Shown here in pieces: positions 41,531 to 50,688 of a stretch of 64,000 nt of DNA. The notes beneath the pieces were generated by a model, which searched no databases, was not told the DNA's origin, and saw only the letters and a program-made list of their open reading frames with translations. The stretch comes from an uncultured Ignavibacteria bacterium (GTDB lineage Bacteria; Bacteroidota; Ignavibacteria; Kapaibacteriales; UBA2268): the NCBI GenBank assembly GCA_903862655.1, contig CAIOZA010000142.1:62001-126000 (forward strand), given 5' to 3'. The translations under genes were made by a program, and so were the position numbers. Within the stretch, counting starts at the first letter, position 1. Every line of letters starts with the position of its first letter.

Positions 41531-43644
41531 AAAAGATCATTATATATTTCATATTAACCTTTTCATGTGTTGCATCGATGCATGGTCAGGATAGTTTGTA
41601 TGACCGTTATGGGCTATATTTTGGATATGTTGTCAATCTTCACTCGACTAATTTTACTGCATTGCCTGAAATACCCAATTGCTGTCCTAATTTTTCGAGT
41701 GGTATTGGTAGTGGTATTTCTATTGGAGCATTATATGAAAAGCCAATAGGAAAAAATTACTTTGGTGGTATTAGATTTGGATATATGGGTCATAGCGCAA
41801 AACTAAAAGCAATTGAAAGTACAAATATAATTGTTAATGGTGTTAGTCAGAATGGAGAATTTGCTCATACAATAGATGCAACTCTTAGTAAAATTAGTAT
41901 CGAACCTCGTTTTGGAATTTGGTTATTTGATAAATTCAATGCTACCATCGGATTCAGTATAGGATATTTGCTTTCTAAACGATATTCACAAGAGGAAGTA
42001 ACATCAATTGGTTCATTTCTTGATTCGAATGGGATTGATTCGAAAAGTGCATTACGAAATGCCAGTTCAGGTGAGTTGAAGGATGCATCAACAATGCTTT
42101 ATAATCTGGTTTTATCGGTCGGTTATGAATTACCATTAAATGCCAGAGGGACAACCTCTCTAGTTCCTGAAATATCCTACTCATTAGCCCTCAACAATGT
42201 TGTGAATGGTTTATCATGGAAGGCGAATGCTCTTACAATTGGTGTCGCATTAAAATTTTCAACAAAGCCATCGCCATTAAAGCCTATTGTATATGACACA
42301 GTTTGGGTTCGCGATACAACAATCAAGTATATAGCTGGTCTAACTAATCCAAGAATATTCTTAAATGGAAAAACCTTTAATAGTATTCAGAAGGATGGAG
42401 ATGTCATCAACAAGATCACAACCGTTACAGAAAACTATGTTAAGGAAGAAGCTGATCCGCATTCAATACAGGCAAATGTTATGGCTTCAGGGCTCGACGA
42501 AGAAGGTAATGAAAGTCCGGTAGTATCCATGAAAATAGAAGAATTCATGGAAGATCAGTCCCATACACTTTTACCTTTTATTTTCTTTGAAAATTCACAA
42601 TCTAATATTCCTAAGAGATATGAAGTTTTAACTCAAGACCAAACAACGAATTATGCTTTGAAGTCATTCAGCCGTCAAAATGATTTAGATGTTAATCATC
42701 GTTTATTGAACATTATCGGAAGAAGGATGAAAGAAAATAAGAACTCCAAACTAACTCTAATCGGTTGTAATTCTGATTATGGAGCTGAGAAAGGAAATCT
42801 GTCTCTCTCAAGTAATCGAGCTCAATCGATACGTGACTATCTGATTTCAGTCTGGGGTATTAGGGAAAATCGTTTTACAATTGAAAAACGTAATCTCCCG
42901 GAAATTCCTTCTAATGTCAAGTCTGAAGATGGTCAAGCTGAGAATAGAAGAGTAGAATTAAAGTCGGAAGATCCTTCATTGATTGATTTATTTACTGTAA
43001 GTGATACAACAAGACATGCTACACCACCACAAATAAGATTGAAAAATACATTTAATTCTGCAAGTCCACTTAAATCATGGACAATATCAATTAGCCAAAA
43101 CGGATCAGTTATCAAGTCATATAGCGGCGATGGTACTCCGCCACAAAGTATTGACTGGGATTTAATGAATGATCAGAAAAATATGCCTAAATTTAATTCA
43201 CCGATGGAGATTAATCTTTCAATTAAAAATGAGCTGGGTGATGAAAGTAACTCAACAACTGTGCTTCCAACAGAGATACTCACATTACGTCAGAAAATGC
43301 AAGAAAAATCTGCCAATTTGAAGATAAATAAATATAATCTGGTTCTGTTCAATATTGGAAAATCAGATATCACAGAGGCACATCAAAAGACAATTGCAAT
43401 GATCAAATCAAATTTAAAAACAAATGCACAAGTTCAGATTGAAGGCTATGCCGATCGATCAGGTAATTCTAATTCAAATGTGAAGCTGGCAAAAGAAAGA
43501 GCAAATTCAACAGCAAAAGCTCTTGGCAGAAGTGATGCACGCGTTATTGGAATTGGGGATAAACGATTATTATATCCCAATGATACACCGGAGGGGAGAT
43601 TCCTTTGTCGCACTGTACAAATAGTGGTTCAAACGCCAGAATAA
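41527..43644 (+). CDS. Outer-membrane beta-barrel protein with two OmpA-like peptidoglycan-binding domains
   Basis: N-term barrel-like region; OmpA-like 1: KLTLIGCNSDYGAEKGNLSLSSNRAQSIRDYL...QAENRRVEL; OmpA-like 2: NAQVQIEGYADRSGNSNSNVKLAKERANSTAKAL...RFLCRTVQIVV; ATGA overlap with the upstream ORF. Confidence 0.85.
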   Translation: MKKIIIYFILTFSCVASMHGQDSLYDRYGLYFGYVVNLHSTNFTALPEIPNCCPNFSSGIGSGISIGALYEKPIGKNYFGGIRFGYMGHSAKLKAIESTNIIVNGVSQNGEFAHTIDATLSKISIEPRFGIWLFDKFNATIGFSIGYLLSKRYSQEEVTSIGSFLDSNGIDSKSALRNASSGELKDASTMLYNLVLSVGYELPLNARGTTSLVPEISYSLALNNVVNGLSWKANALTIGVALKFSTKPSPLKPIVYDTVWVRDTTIKYIAGLTNPRIFLNGKTFNSIQKDGDVINKITTVTENYVKEEADPHSIQANVMASGLDEEGNESPVVSMKIEEFMEDQSHTLLPFIFFENSQSNIPKRYEVLTQDQTTNYALKSFSRQNDLDVNHRLLNIIGRRMKENKNSKLTLIGCNSDYGAEKGNLSLSSNRAQSIRDYLISVWGIRENRFTIEKRNLPEIPSNVKSEDGQAENRRVELKSEDPSLIDLFTVSDTTRHATPPQIRLKNTFNSASPLKSWTISISQNGSVIKSYSGDGTPPQSIDWDLMNDQKNMPKFNSPMEINLSIKNELGDESNSTTVLPTEILTLRQKMQEKSANLKINKYNLVLFNIGKSDITEAHQKTIAMIKSNLKTNAQVQIEGYADRSGNSNSNVKLAKERANSTAKALGRSDARVIGIGDKRLLYPNDTPEGRFLCRTVQIVVQTPE

Positions 43645-43735
43645 TAGTAATTATTTTGACAAAAGTTGATTAAATTCAGAATATAGTTTTAGTCACAAAA
43701 TATCGTCCAGACTTTAAATTCAACAACATAATATT

Positions 43736-43759
43736 GGGAGGTGGCAGTTGCCTCCTCCC
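43736..43759. repeat. Hairpin abutting transposase remnant copy 2
   Basis: GGGAGGTGGC-agtt-GCCTCCTCCC, 10-bp stem with one mismatch. Confidence 0.6.
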
Positions 43760-43761
43760 GA

Positions 43762-43986
43762 GCTGTTTTTGAGCATATCGTCATCTCCACAAATCATGTC
43801 CATCTCCTTTTGCAGATCGACACAAAGCGTCCCGTCTGCAAAACCGTCGAGATCATTAAATCCGTCTCGTCAAAGTAATTCAAAAACCTCTCCGGATCCG
43901 CTAGGTACGGCTGGCAGAACGCTACTTCATTTCCTCATTCGGAGTAGCACCAAAACGAAAATTAAGAAATATATAGAGGGACAGGA
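43762..43986 (+). pseudogene. IS200-like (Y1/HUH) transposase remnant, copy 2
   Basis: Encodes EHIVISTNHVHLLLQIDTKRPVCKTVEIIKSVSSK* (in-frame stop) then frameshifted WQN...KKYIEGQ; nucleotide-similar to copy 3. ORF-track 43748-43999 is mostly an alternative frame. Confidence 0.88.
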
Positions 43987-44116
43987 ATGTAATAATTAAC
44001 ATATCCTGGATATTGAAACTGCACTTTTGTATTTGCTTTTATCAAAATCAAAATTTATAAATAAACATAATTTTGGAGCAATACGAATTAATTATGGTGA
44101 AGTCCAATCTTTTTCT

Positions 44117-44635
44117 TTAACTAACTTGATCTAACAACCTCTTAAACCTAATCCTGTTATACCTTTGTGCAAAGATGCAAGGTAAATTGGCAACAAAAGC
44201 ATAAATAATCATTATGATACCTGCCCACCAGTAATTCCAGATAAAAAAAACAGGGGAGAGAAGAATAACAATCCAATGTACAGCTTCGGCGCGGCATACT
44301 TCGAGTATAAACTGATAGATGTAATCAGCATTAGTTGTAGTCAATCTCTTTTTACGAAATCCCTTTTTGAACAACGCAGAGCCATCAGGAAGTATCTCTT
44401 TCCATGTTTTAATTTTGAAATAAATTTCGTAAAAATCCCCTTCATTTTCCCATTTTCTTTTGCGAAATAGCCAGTAATTCGGGTTAATAAATTTAGCAGG
44501 GAGCATTGTCCCAATATATGCAACGGAAATGTGAATGAAGAACCATAGCACAAAATCAATAATTACAATCCATATTTGGGATAAAGTGATTAACATATCT
44601 TTTTCATGATGAAACTTCTCTTGATTTCCATTCAA
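44117..44635 (-). CDS. crtO: CrtO-like glycosyl-4,4'-diaponeurosporenoate acyltransferase family protein
   Basis: NYWLFRKRKWENEGDFYEIYFKIKTWKEILPDGSALFKKGFRKKRL...FILEVCRAEAVHWIVILLSPVFFIWNYWWAGIIMIIYAFVANLPCIFAQRYNRIRFKRLL; more likely start at internal Met (44596), removing overlap with the upstream gene. Confidence 0.8.
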   Translation of the reverse strand: MNGNQEKFHHEKDMLITLSQIWIVIIDFVLWFFIHISVAYIGTMLPAKFINPNYWLFRKRKWENEGDFYEIYFKIKTWKEILPDGSALFKKGFRKKRLTTTNADYIYQFILEVCRAEAVHWIVILLSPVFFIWNYWWAGIIMIIYAFVANLPCIFAQRYNRIRFKRLLDQVS

Positions 44636-45698
44636 TTTTTTTATTTAACAATTTGAATATTAGTGAACGGGTGAAGACAACTGAGAAGAAAAATAAATGC
44701 ACTGGAAAGAGAAATGAAGTTAACCTTCGGAATGAACCAATTCTGCTCTGCATCCAGAAAATCTGAACTGTGAACTGACCATACAATGCAGGCCAAACAT
44801 AACTAGGACTGTTTCCAAATAATGATAACACAAAAAATATAGTAATAATGAAACCACTAGAAATCCATATGATTATATTTAAGAGAGTTAGGATCGGAAT
44901 TTGACCGGCACCGCTGGCAAATGCTTTCGACCAACCATTAATGAGATTTATCAATCCGTCCGGATACATTCTAAATGATAGACTACCAAATCCGCCGAAG
45001 CACTTGAGGCATATATCTGCATCTAGAAATTTCTCAGCCATGAACATATTCTCCAGAATCCGATTCCGGACAGATTCATGTCCATTAATTCTATAGTAAT
45101 TTTCACGATTGACAATAAGTGACTGACCGAATAAGCCTGAAGGTGTGAAAGCATTCATTGATCCGTTCATGATAATATTAAATATTGCCGAAAGTTCTTC
45201 ATAAAGTTTTACTATTTTGTGATAAGGAGCAACGGACATAACGATATTCATTTCTTGACTTGACTCTAGATATGTATCGACAATCATTTTCAATCCATCT
45301 TTTTCGACTTCTGTATCAGAATCAAGAAAAATCAAAAGATCAGACGTAGAAGCATTAGCACCCTGCCAGCAAGCCCATGGCTTACCGAGCCAACCGTCGG
45401 GCAACTGTTGGGAATCGATTACTTTGGCTCCCTTCTCAATACTTATATCTTTAGTCTTATCCTTAGAGAAATCATTAACAACAATTATTTCAGCTGGATG
45501 AAATTCCTGTCTATTTATTGAGTCCAGCAGTTTTCCGATATTAGTTTCTTCATTACGTGCAGGAATGATGATAGCAATTTTAGGATATTCAACAATTTCA
45601 GGATTGAGTTTGCAAACAGGAATTCTAAACAAAAAATAATAGCCGCTCAGATAGAACAGACAGGTAATAATGATAAGCGAATATGATAAAATCTCCAA
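44604..45698 (-). CDS. crtQ: Family 2 glycosyltransferase, CrtQ-like
   Basis: IAIIIPARNEETNIGKLLDSI...EIIVVNDFSKDKTKDI...LPDGWLGKPWACWQGANASTSDLLIFLDSDTEVEKDGL; located in carotenoid cluster. Confidence 0.78.
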   Translation of the reverse strand: MEILSYSLIIITCLFYLSGYYFLFRIPVCKLNPEIVEYPKIAIIIPARNEETNIGKLLDSINRQEFHPAEIIVVNDFSKDKTKDISIEKGAKVIDSQQLPDGWLGKPWACWQGANASTSDLLIFLDSDTEVEKDGLKMIVDTYLESSQEMNIVMSVAPYHKIVKLYEELSAIFNIIMNGSMNAFTPSGLFGQSLIVNRENYYRINGHESVRNRILENMFMAEKFLDADICLKCFGGFGSLSFRMYPDGLINLINGWSKAFASGAGQIPILTLLNIIIWISSGFIITIFFVLSLFGNSPSYVWPALYGQFTVQIFWMQSRIGSFRRLTSFLFPVHLFFFSVVFTRSLIFKLLNKKIEWKSREVSS

Positions 45699-45700
45699 AT

Positions 45701-47200
45701 TTATTCCTTTTCATCAGCAAGAATTGATTTACAGACATTCTGTCCACATAACAGAACCATAGGCATTCCACCACCAGGATTGACAGATCCTCCGGTAAAA
45801 TAGAGATTTTTATATTTCTTGCTCTTTTTAGGGAGTTTAAATCCGAAATTTTTCATCATATCTGAAACTACACCATAAATCGAACCACCATTTGAATTAT
45901 ACATACGTTCTATATCGATTGGAGTAAGAATGTGTTCATAAACTATATGCTTGCGTAGATCGGTCAAACCCATTCTTTCGAGCTTATCAATAACGACTTC
46001 CTTCAATCGATAGTAATCTTCCTGTGTATATCTATTCTTTTCATTAATATATGGAATATGAGGCAATACTTTAAGTCCTGAACAACCTTCAGGAGCAACT
46101 GTCGGATCTGATTTAGAAGCGTCAACAAGATAAATTGTCGGATCAGGAGGAAGTTTTTTTTGTTTAAAAACTATGTCGAAATGGTGCTTCTGATCACCTG
46201 AAAATAAGAAATTATGATGAGCTAACTGAGGATACTGAATATCCAAACCAAGATCAAGGACTAAACCCGAACAGGCAGGTTCAAATCTTCTAAACTTTTT
46301 TAGGAATGATTCATCTTCGTTAAGAAGATTTTTGTAAGCAGGAATTCCTTCCATATTGGAAACAATGATATCTGCTCTGTGTATTTCATTTTTGGCTTCA
46401 ATAGCCGTGACTCTGTCCTTCTCCTTAATAATTCGTCTTACTTCACTATCGAAATTTATTTTTATACCTAGTTCATCCATGTACTTTTTGAAACCAATAG
46501 CAATGTTGTACATACCACCTGGAACGTACCACAGATCATATTTGAACTGAATAGTTGGCATCAGATTCATGAATCCGGGAGCATCATAAGCTGAAGAACC
46601 AACGTATTTGATAAAATAGTCCATTATATCTATCAGATATGGATTTTTTAAATACTTTACAGCACTTTTATGCATAGTTTTGAAAAGATCTATATTGAAC
46701 ACTGCTGATAAATCATAATACTTCATGAAATCACGTGTACTGTCTAATCCATTATCGAAATAGCCTTTTGCTAGAATGTCGTATTGTTGTTCGGAGTAAT
46801 CCAGGAATTTACGGAATTCATTGAAAGTATTTGTGCCATATTTGTCTAACTGATTCTTCATCAGATTCATATCAGGATCGAGATCGACGATGGTTCCATC
46901 TTCGAAGAAGTTACGCCAATGAGGACGAACTGTCTGCATCTGGAAATAATCATCCATATTTCTACCAGAAGCTTCGAAGAGGCTTCTGAAATACTGGGGA
47001 AGGGTTAATATTGATGGACCGAGGTCGAACACATATCCTTGCTCATTAATAGTATTCAATTTGCCGCCAATTTTCTCGTTTTTCTCAAACACCTCAACAT
47101 CATATCCATTAATCTTCAACATAATAGCTGCAGATATACCGCCTAAACCAGCACCAATAACAATAACCTTTTTGCTCTTTCTTTTAGAATCATTACTCAT
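45701..47200 (-). CDS. FAD-dependent carotenoid desaturase/oxidase (CrtI/CrtN/CrtP family), copy A
   Basis: KVIVIGAGLGGISAAIMLKINGYDVEVFEKNEKIGGKLNTINEQGYVFDLGPSILTLP; C-term NLYFTGGSVNPGGGMPMVLLCGQNV. Confidence 0.88.
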   Translation of the reverse strand: MSNDSKRKSKKVIVIGAGLGGISAAIMLKINGYDVEVFEKNEKIGGKLNTINEQGYVFDLGPSILTLPQYFRSLFEASGRNMDDYFQMQTVRPHWRNFFEDGTIVDLDPDMNLMKNQLDKYGTNTFNEFRKFLDYSEQQYDILAKGYFDNGLDSTRDFMKYYDLSAVFNIDLFKTMHKSAVKYLKNPYLIDIMDYFIKYVGSSAYDAPGFMNLMPTIQFKYDLWYVPGGMYNIAIGFKKYMDELGIKINFDSEVRRIIKEKDRVTAIEAKNEIHRADIIVSNMEGIPAYKNLLNEDESFLKKFRRFEPACSGLVLDLGLDIQYPQLAHHNFLFSGDQKHHFDIVFKQKKLPPDPTIYLVDASKSDPTVAPEGCSGLKVLPHIPYINEKNRYTQEDYYRLKEVVIDKLERMGLTDLRKHIVYEHILTPIDIERMYNSNGGSIYGVVSDMMKNFGFKLPKKSKKYKNLYFTGGSVNPGGGMPMVLLCGQNVCKSILADEKE

Positions 47201-47225
47201 GATGTTTCTCCGATTTTATAATCTT

Positions 47226-48599
47226 TTAATTTAAAATCTTTAGTGCTTTTTTCAATAGATTCAGAGTCGTTTTATAAGGAGGATAAGCAAATTTCTGATC
47301 AAAAAGAAAACTCTTCTTCATCACAGATTTTTTTTGGCTAAAAGTATCGAAACTGGCTTTTCCATGATAGTTTCCCATACCACTGGCACCAACACCTCCG
47401 AATGGTAATTCATGGGACATGATCGTATGAATAGTACCATTGATACAAACAGAACCAGAGATAGATTGATTGATTACTTTTTCCTGCTGCAACTTATCAT
47501 CAGAAAAAAAGTAAATGCAAAGTGGTTTCGATTTCTTAGAACAGTTGAATAAAACGTCGTCTAAGTTATCATAAAATATAACAGGTAGGAGAGGACCGAA
47601 TACTTCTTCCTGTATTATCTTTGAGTTCCAGTCAATATCTGTTATAACTGTTGGTGAAATATATAAATTTTCCTTATCCTTGATTCCACCTGAAATAATT
47701 TTTCCTTCAACCATCAGTGCTGATATTCTATCAAAATGTTTTGTATTTATTATATGGGAGAAATTATCACGATCAGGATAGAACTCATCAATTGTCGATT
47801 TTAGTATTGGAAGAAAACTGTCTTTCAAATCTTTGTGAAGAACCAAATAATCGGGCGCAACGCATGTCTGACCTGCATTGAAAAATTTCCCCCAAACAAT
47901 TCTTCTGGCTGAAACTTCTAAATTAACTTCTTTGTCAACAATACATGGATTTTTGCCGCCAAGCTCTAGTGTTACAGGTAGTAAAAAAATTGAAGCAGAT
48001 TTCATTATTTTTTTACCAACATTAGTACTGCCTGTAAAAAAAATGTAATCAATTTTATCATTAATTAATGATTGAGTTACTTCAGCGTCACCTTCGACTA
48101 CAGCAAAATACTCTTCATGGAAATTATCTTTAATCATTGAATAAATAAGATGAGAAGTATTAACAGCAATTTCTGATGGCTTAGCAATAACACAATTCCC
48201 TGCAGCTAAGGCTCCAACAATTGGAGTAAATAATAATCCAAATGGATAATTCCATGGACTAATAACAAGTACAGTTCCATAGGGAATATGATGGATGAAA
48301 CTGCTCCCAGGCTGATTAATGAGTGCAGTCTTTACTCTCTGAGGTTTACTCCACTTTTTGAGTTGCTTTATCGCAATCTGGATTTCTTTAAGAACATAAC
48401 CGATCTCACTGGTATATGCTTCCGTTGTACTTTTATTGAGATCTTTCTTCAAGGCATCAAGTATTTTGCTCTCGTTTGATTCAATCATCTTGTACAAATT
48501 AGTAAGAACATCCAATCTGAATGAGATATTTCTGGTTTTTCCTGATTCGAAAAAGCCTTTTTGCTTCTGCAACAATATGTCTGATTCTATCTGATGCAT
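47226..48599 (-). CDS. Aldehyde dehydrogenase family protein (AldH-like, in carotenoid cluster)
   Basis: ISPWNYPFGLLFTPIVGALAAGNCVIAKPSEIA, FFTGSTNVGKKIMKSA, TLELGGKNPCIV, FFNAGQTCVAPDYLVL. Confidence 0.92.
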   Translation of the reverse strand: MHQIESDILLQKQKGFFESGKTRNISFRLDVLTNLYKMIESNESKILDALKKDLNKSTTEAYTSEIGYVLKEIQIAIKQLKKWSKPQRVKTALINQPGSSFIHHIPYGTVLVISPWNYPFGLLFTPIVGALAAGNCVIAKPSEIAVNTSHLIYSMIKDNFHEEYFAVVEGDAEVTQSLINDKIDYIFFTGSTNVGKKIMKSASIFLLPVTLELGGKNPCIVDKEVNLEVSARRIVWGKFFNAGQTCVAPDYLVLHKDLKDSFLPILKSTIDEFYPDRDNFSHIINTKHFDRISALMVEGKIISGGIKDKENLYISPTVITDIDWNSKIIQEEVFGPLLPVIFYDNLDDVLFNCSKKSKPLCIYFFSDDKLQQEKVINQSISGSVCINGTIHTIMSHELPFGGVGASGMGNYHGKASFDTFSQKKSVMKKSFLFDQKFAYPPYKTTLNLLKKALKILN

Positions 48600-48600
48600 T

Positions 48601-50103
48601 TTATAAACTATTTAGGCTTAATCCTTCTTTTTTGAGTATTAGTTCGGAAGATATTCTCCCTGATTCAAAAATTGTTGGTAATCCGCTCCCTGGATGTGTA
48701 CCACCACCAACTAAATAGCAATTACTAAACTCTTCAAATTCATTATGAGGTCTGAAATATAGTAATTGTCCCATATTGTGACCTAAATTGAAGGTTGCAC
48801 CATCATATACATCCATTTTATTCAACCAGTCATCAGGTGTAATAATTCTTATTTCTTCAATGTGTGCTCTTATATCTTTCATTTCTGTTTTTGTTTCTAA
48901 CAAATCCAAAAGTTTTTCTTTAAATATTTCTTTATTCTCATCCCAATTTATTCCACCACTGGTATTGCCAATGGGAACCAATACGTAAACAGCAGATTTT
49001 CCATGAGGAGCAAGAGAATCATCTATCACACTGGGATTGTGAACATAGAAAGAAGGATCTTCAGGAATAATGGTATTGCTCACAATTTCAGTTACATTAT
49101 GCTTATAATCTCCTGCAAAGAAGATATTATGATGGTTTAGATTTTCGTATACTTTATCTAACCCTAGATAAAGCATAAATGTAGAGCATGAATATTTCAT
49201 CCCGGATAGCTTTTTGTTAGTATATTTCTTTCTGTCTTTGGAATCAACAAGGTTCTTCATAGCATGAGCAAAGTCAGCATTAATTACAACATAGTCAGCT
49301 CTTTCTTCAGAGCCATCATCGAGAATAACTCCTTTGCAGACATCATCTTCGATAATGAGCTTTTTTACTCCCTTAGAAAGATGGATTTTTCCGCCAAATT
49401 CTTGTACTACCTTTGCCATTGCCTTCGAAAGCTCATTCAAGCCACCATGAATATGAAACACTCCTCCGCCATGTTCAATAAATGAAAGAATACTGAACAA
49501 ACCTGGGGCTTCCCAGGGTGACATACCAATGTATTTAGCCTGGAAAGTGAAACAGATTTTCAGGACATCGTCGCTGAAGTATTTGCCTAAGACATCGAAC
49601 AAACTCAGATGTCCATCGAGATATGGCAAAGCTTTTAGAAGCCTTGTAGATATATAATCAGTAATTTTTCCATAAGGAACCTCGAGACAAGGAATGAGCC
49701 TGTCATATTTCTTTTTTTCTCTTTCGATGTATTTATCATACCCATCCGAACTTCCAGGGAAAACTCTTTCAATTTCTGCTATCATTTTTTCTTTATTTGT
49801 AGAAGGTATAAAAGTTCTATCATGGAAAACCAGCCTGTACATTGGTTCTAGTTCAATGATTTCAACATATTCATTTAGATCTTTGTTACATAATTTAAAG
49901 AGACGTTCCAGAACATCCTTCATAAGAAAAAAAGTGGGACCTATATCAAACTTATAATCACCAGCTTGAATAAATCCATTCCTACCCCCAACAATATCCT
50001 TTTTTTCGTAAATATTAACATCGAATCCCTTTTGAGAAAGAATCATTCCTGATGACAGTCCACCCGGACCGGCACCAACAATTATAACCTTCTTACCTTT
50101 CAT
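48601..50103 (-). CDS. FAD-dependent carotenoid desaturase/oxidase (CrtI/CrtN/CrtP family), copy B
   Basis: KVIIVGAGPGGLSSGMILSQKGFDVNIYEKKDIVGGRNGFIQAGDYKFDIGPTFFLM; C-term CYLVGGGTHPGSGLPTIFESGRISSELI. Confidence 0.88.
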   Translation of the reverse strand: MKGKKVIIVGAGPGGLSSGMILSQKGFDVNIYEKKDIVGGRNGFIQAGDYKFDIGPTFFLMKDVLERLFKLCNKDLNEYVEIIELEPMYRLVFHDRTFIPSTNKEKMIAEIERVFPGSSDGYDKYIEREKKKYDRLIPCLEVPYGKITDYISTRLLKALPYLDGHLSLFDVLGKYFSDDVLKICFTFQAKYIGMSPWEAPGLFSILSFIEHGGGVFHIHGGLNELSKAMAKVVQEFGGKIHLSKGVKKLIIEDDVCKGVILDDGSEERADYVVINADFAHAMKNLVDSKDRKKYTNKKLSGMKYSCSTFMLYLGLDKVYENLNHHNIFFAGDYKHNVTEIVSNTIIPEDPSFYVHNPSVIDDSLAPHGKSAVYVLVPIGNTSGGINWDENKEIFKEKLLDLLETKTEMKDIRAHIEEIRIITPDDWLNKMDVYDGATFNLGHNMGQLLYFRPHNEFEEFSNCYLVGGGTHPGSGLPTIFESGRISSELILKKEGLSLNSL

Positions 50104-50123
50104 GATTTCCCTTAAATTAATTA

Positions 50124-50606
50124 TTAATTAACCATATTTATTATTATGGAAAGTTGTTCCTTATTCAAAGTAATTTTTGCTTTATCAAAACTTGGTGGCC
50201 CCATAAAACCTTTAGCATCATTAGATGATCCCAAGCCTTCATTAGGAATGCCTATTAAGTTAGAGTTCACTTTCCCATTATTGTCCTCATCATGATGAAC
50301 ACTGATTGCATAATCACCATAGGGCAGATTCTCGAATGTGAATGATACTTTATTGTCTTTGATAGGCATAATGAATTTTCCATAGGCTTTATCTTTTTCT
50401 TTTGGGAAGGCTGATTTATCTTTAGAAGAAAATATCAATAGCCTTGCTTTGCCATTATTGTTCTCAAATCCATTTACCTGAACAATTATCTTACCAACCT
50501 GTGGTTGTGAATAGATTAATCCAGTACAAACAAATAATACAGTTAATACGGAAATTAAGAATAATCCAAGACTAATTGGAATCGTTGAGATTTTTCTGAT
50601 TATCAT
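50124..50606 (-). CDS. DUF2141 domain-containing exported protein
   Basis: VNGFENNNGKARLLIFSSKDKSAFPKEKDKAYGKFIMPIKDNKVSFTFENLPYGDYAISVHHDEDNNGKVNSNLIGIPNEGLGSSNDA. Confidence 0.82.
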   Translation of the reverse strand: MIIRKISTIPISLGLFLISVLTVLFVCTGLIYSQPQVGKIIVQVNGFENNNGKARLLIFSSKDKSAFPKEKDKAYGKFIMPIKDNKVSFTFENLPYGDYAISVHHDEDNNGKVNSNLIGIPNEGLGSSNDAKGFMGPPSFDKAKITLNKEQLSIIINMVN

Positions 50607-50688
50607 TAATTCATTTCCTCATTGTTAATATTTTGAATTAGAAATTAGCATTGTAAATCAAATAAATGTAAAAGATGATAACGAGTGT

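Noticed and set aside
43748-43999. Plus-strand ORF MPPPELFLSISSSPQ... as a real gene
   Set aside because: Mostly an out-of-frame reading of transposase remnant copy 2
44604-44635. 32-nt overlap between crtO-like and crtQ-like genes as an unusual overlap
   Set aside because: An internal Met of the crtO-like ORF (MLITLSQIW, about 44596) gives a more typical N-terminus and removes the overlap
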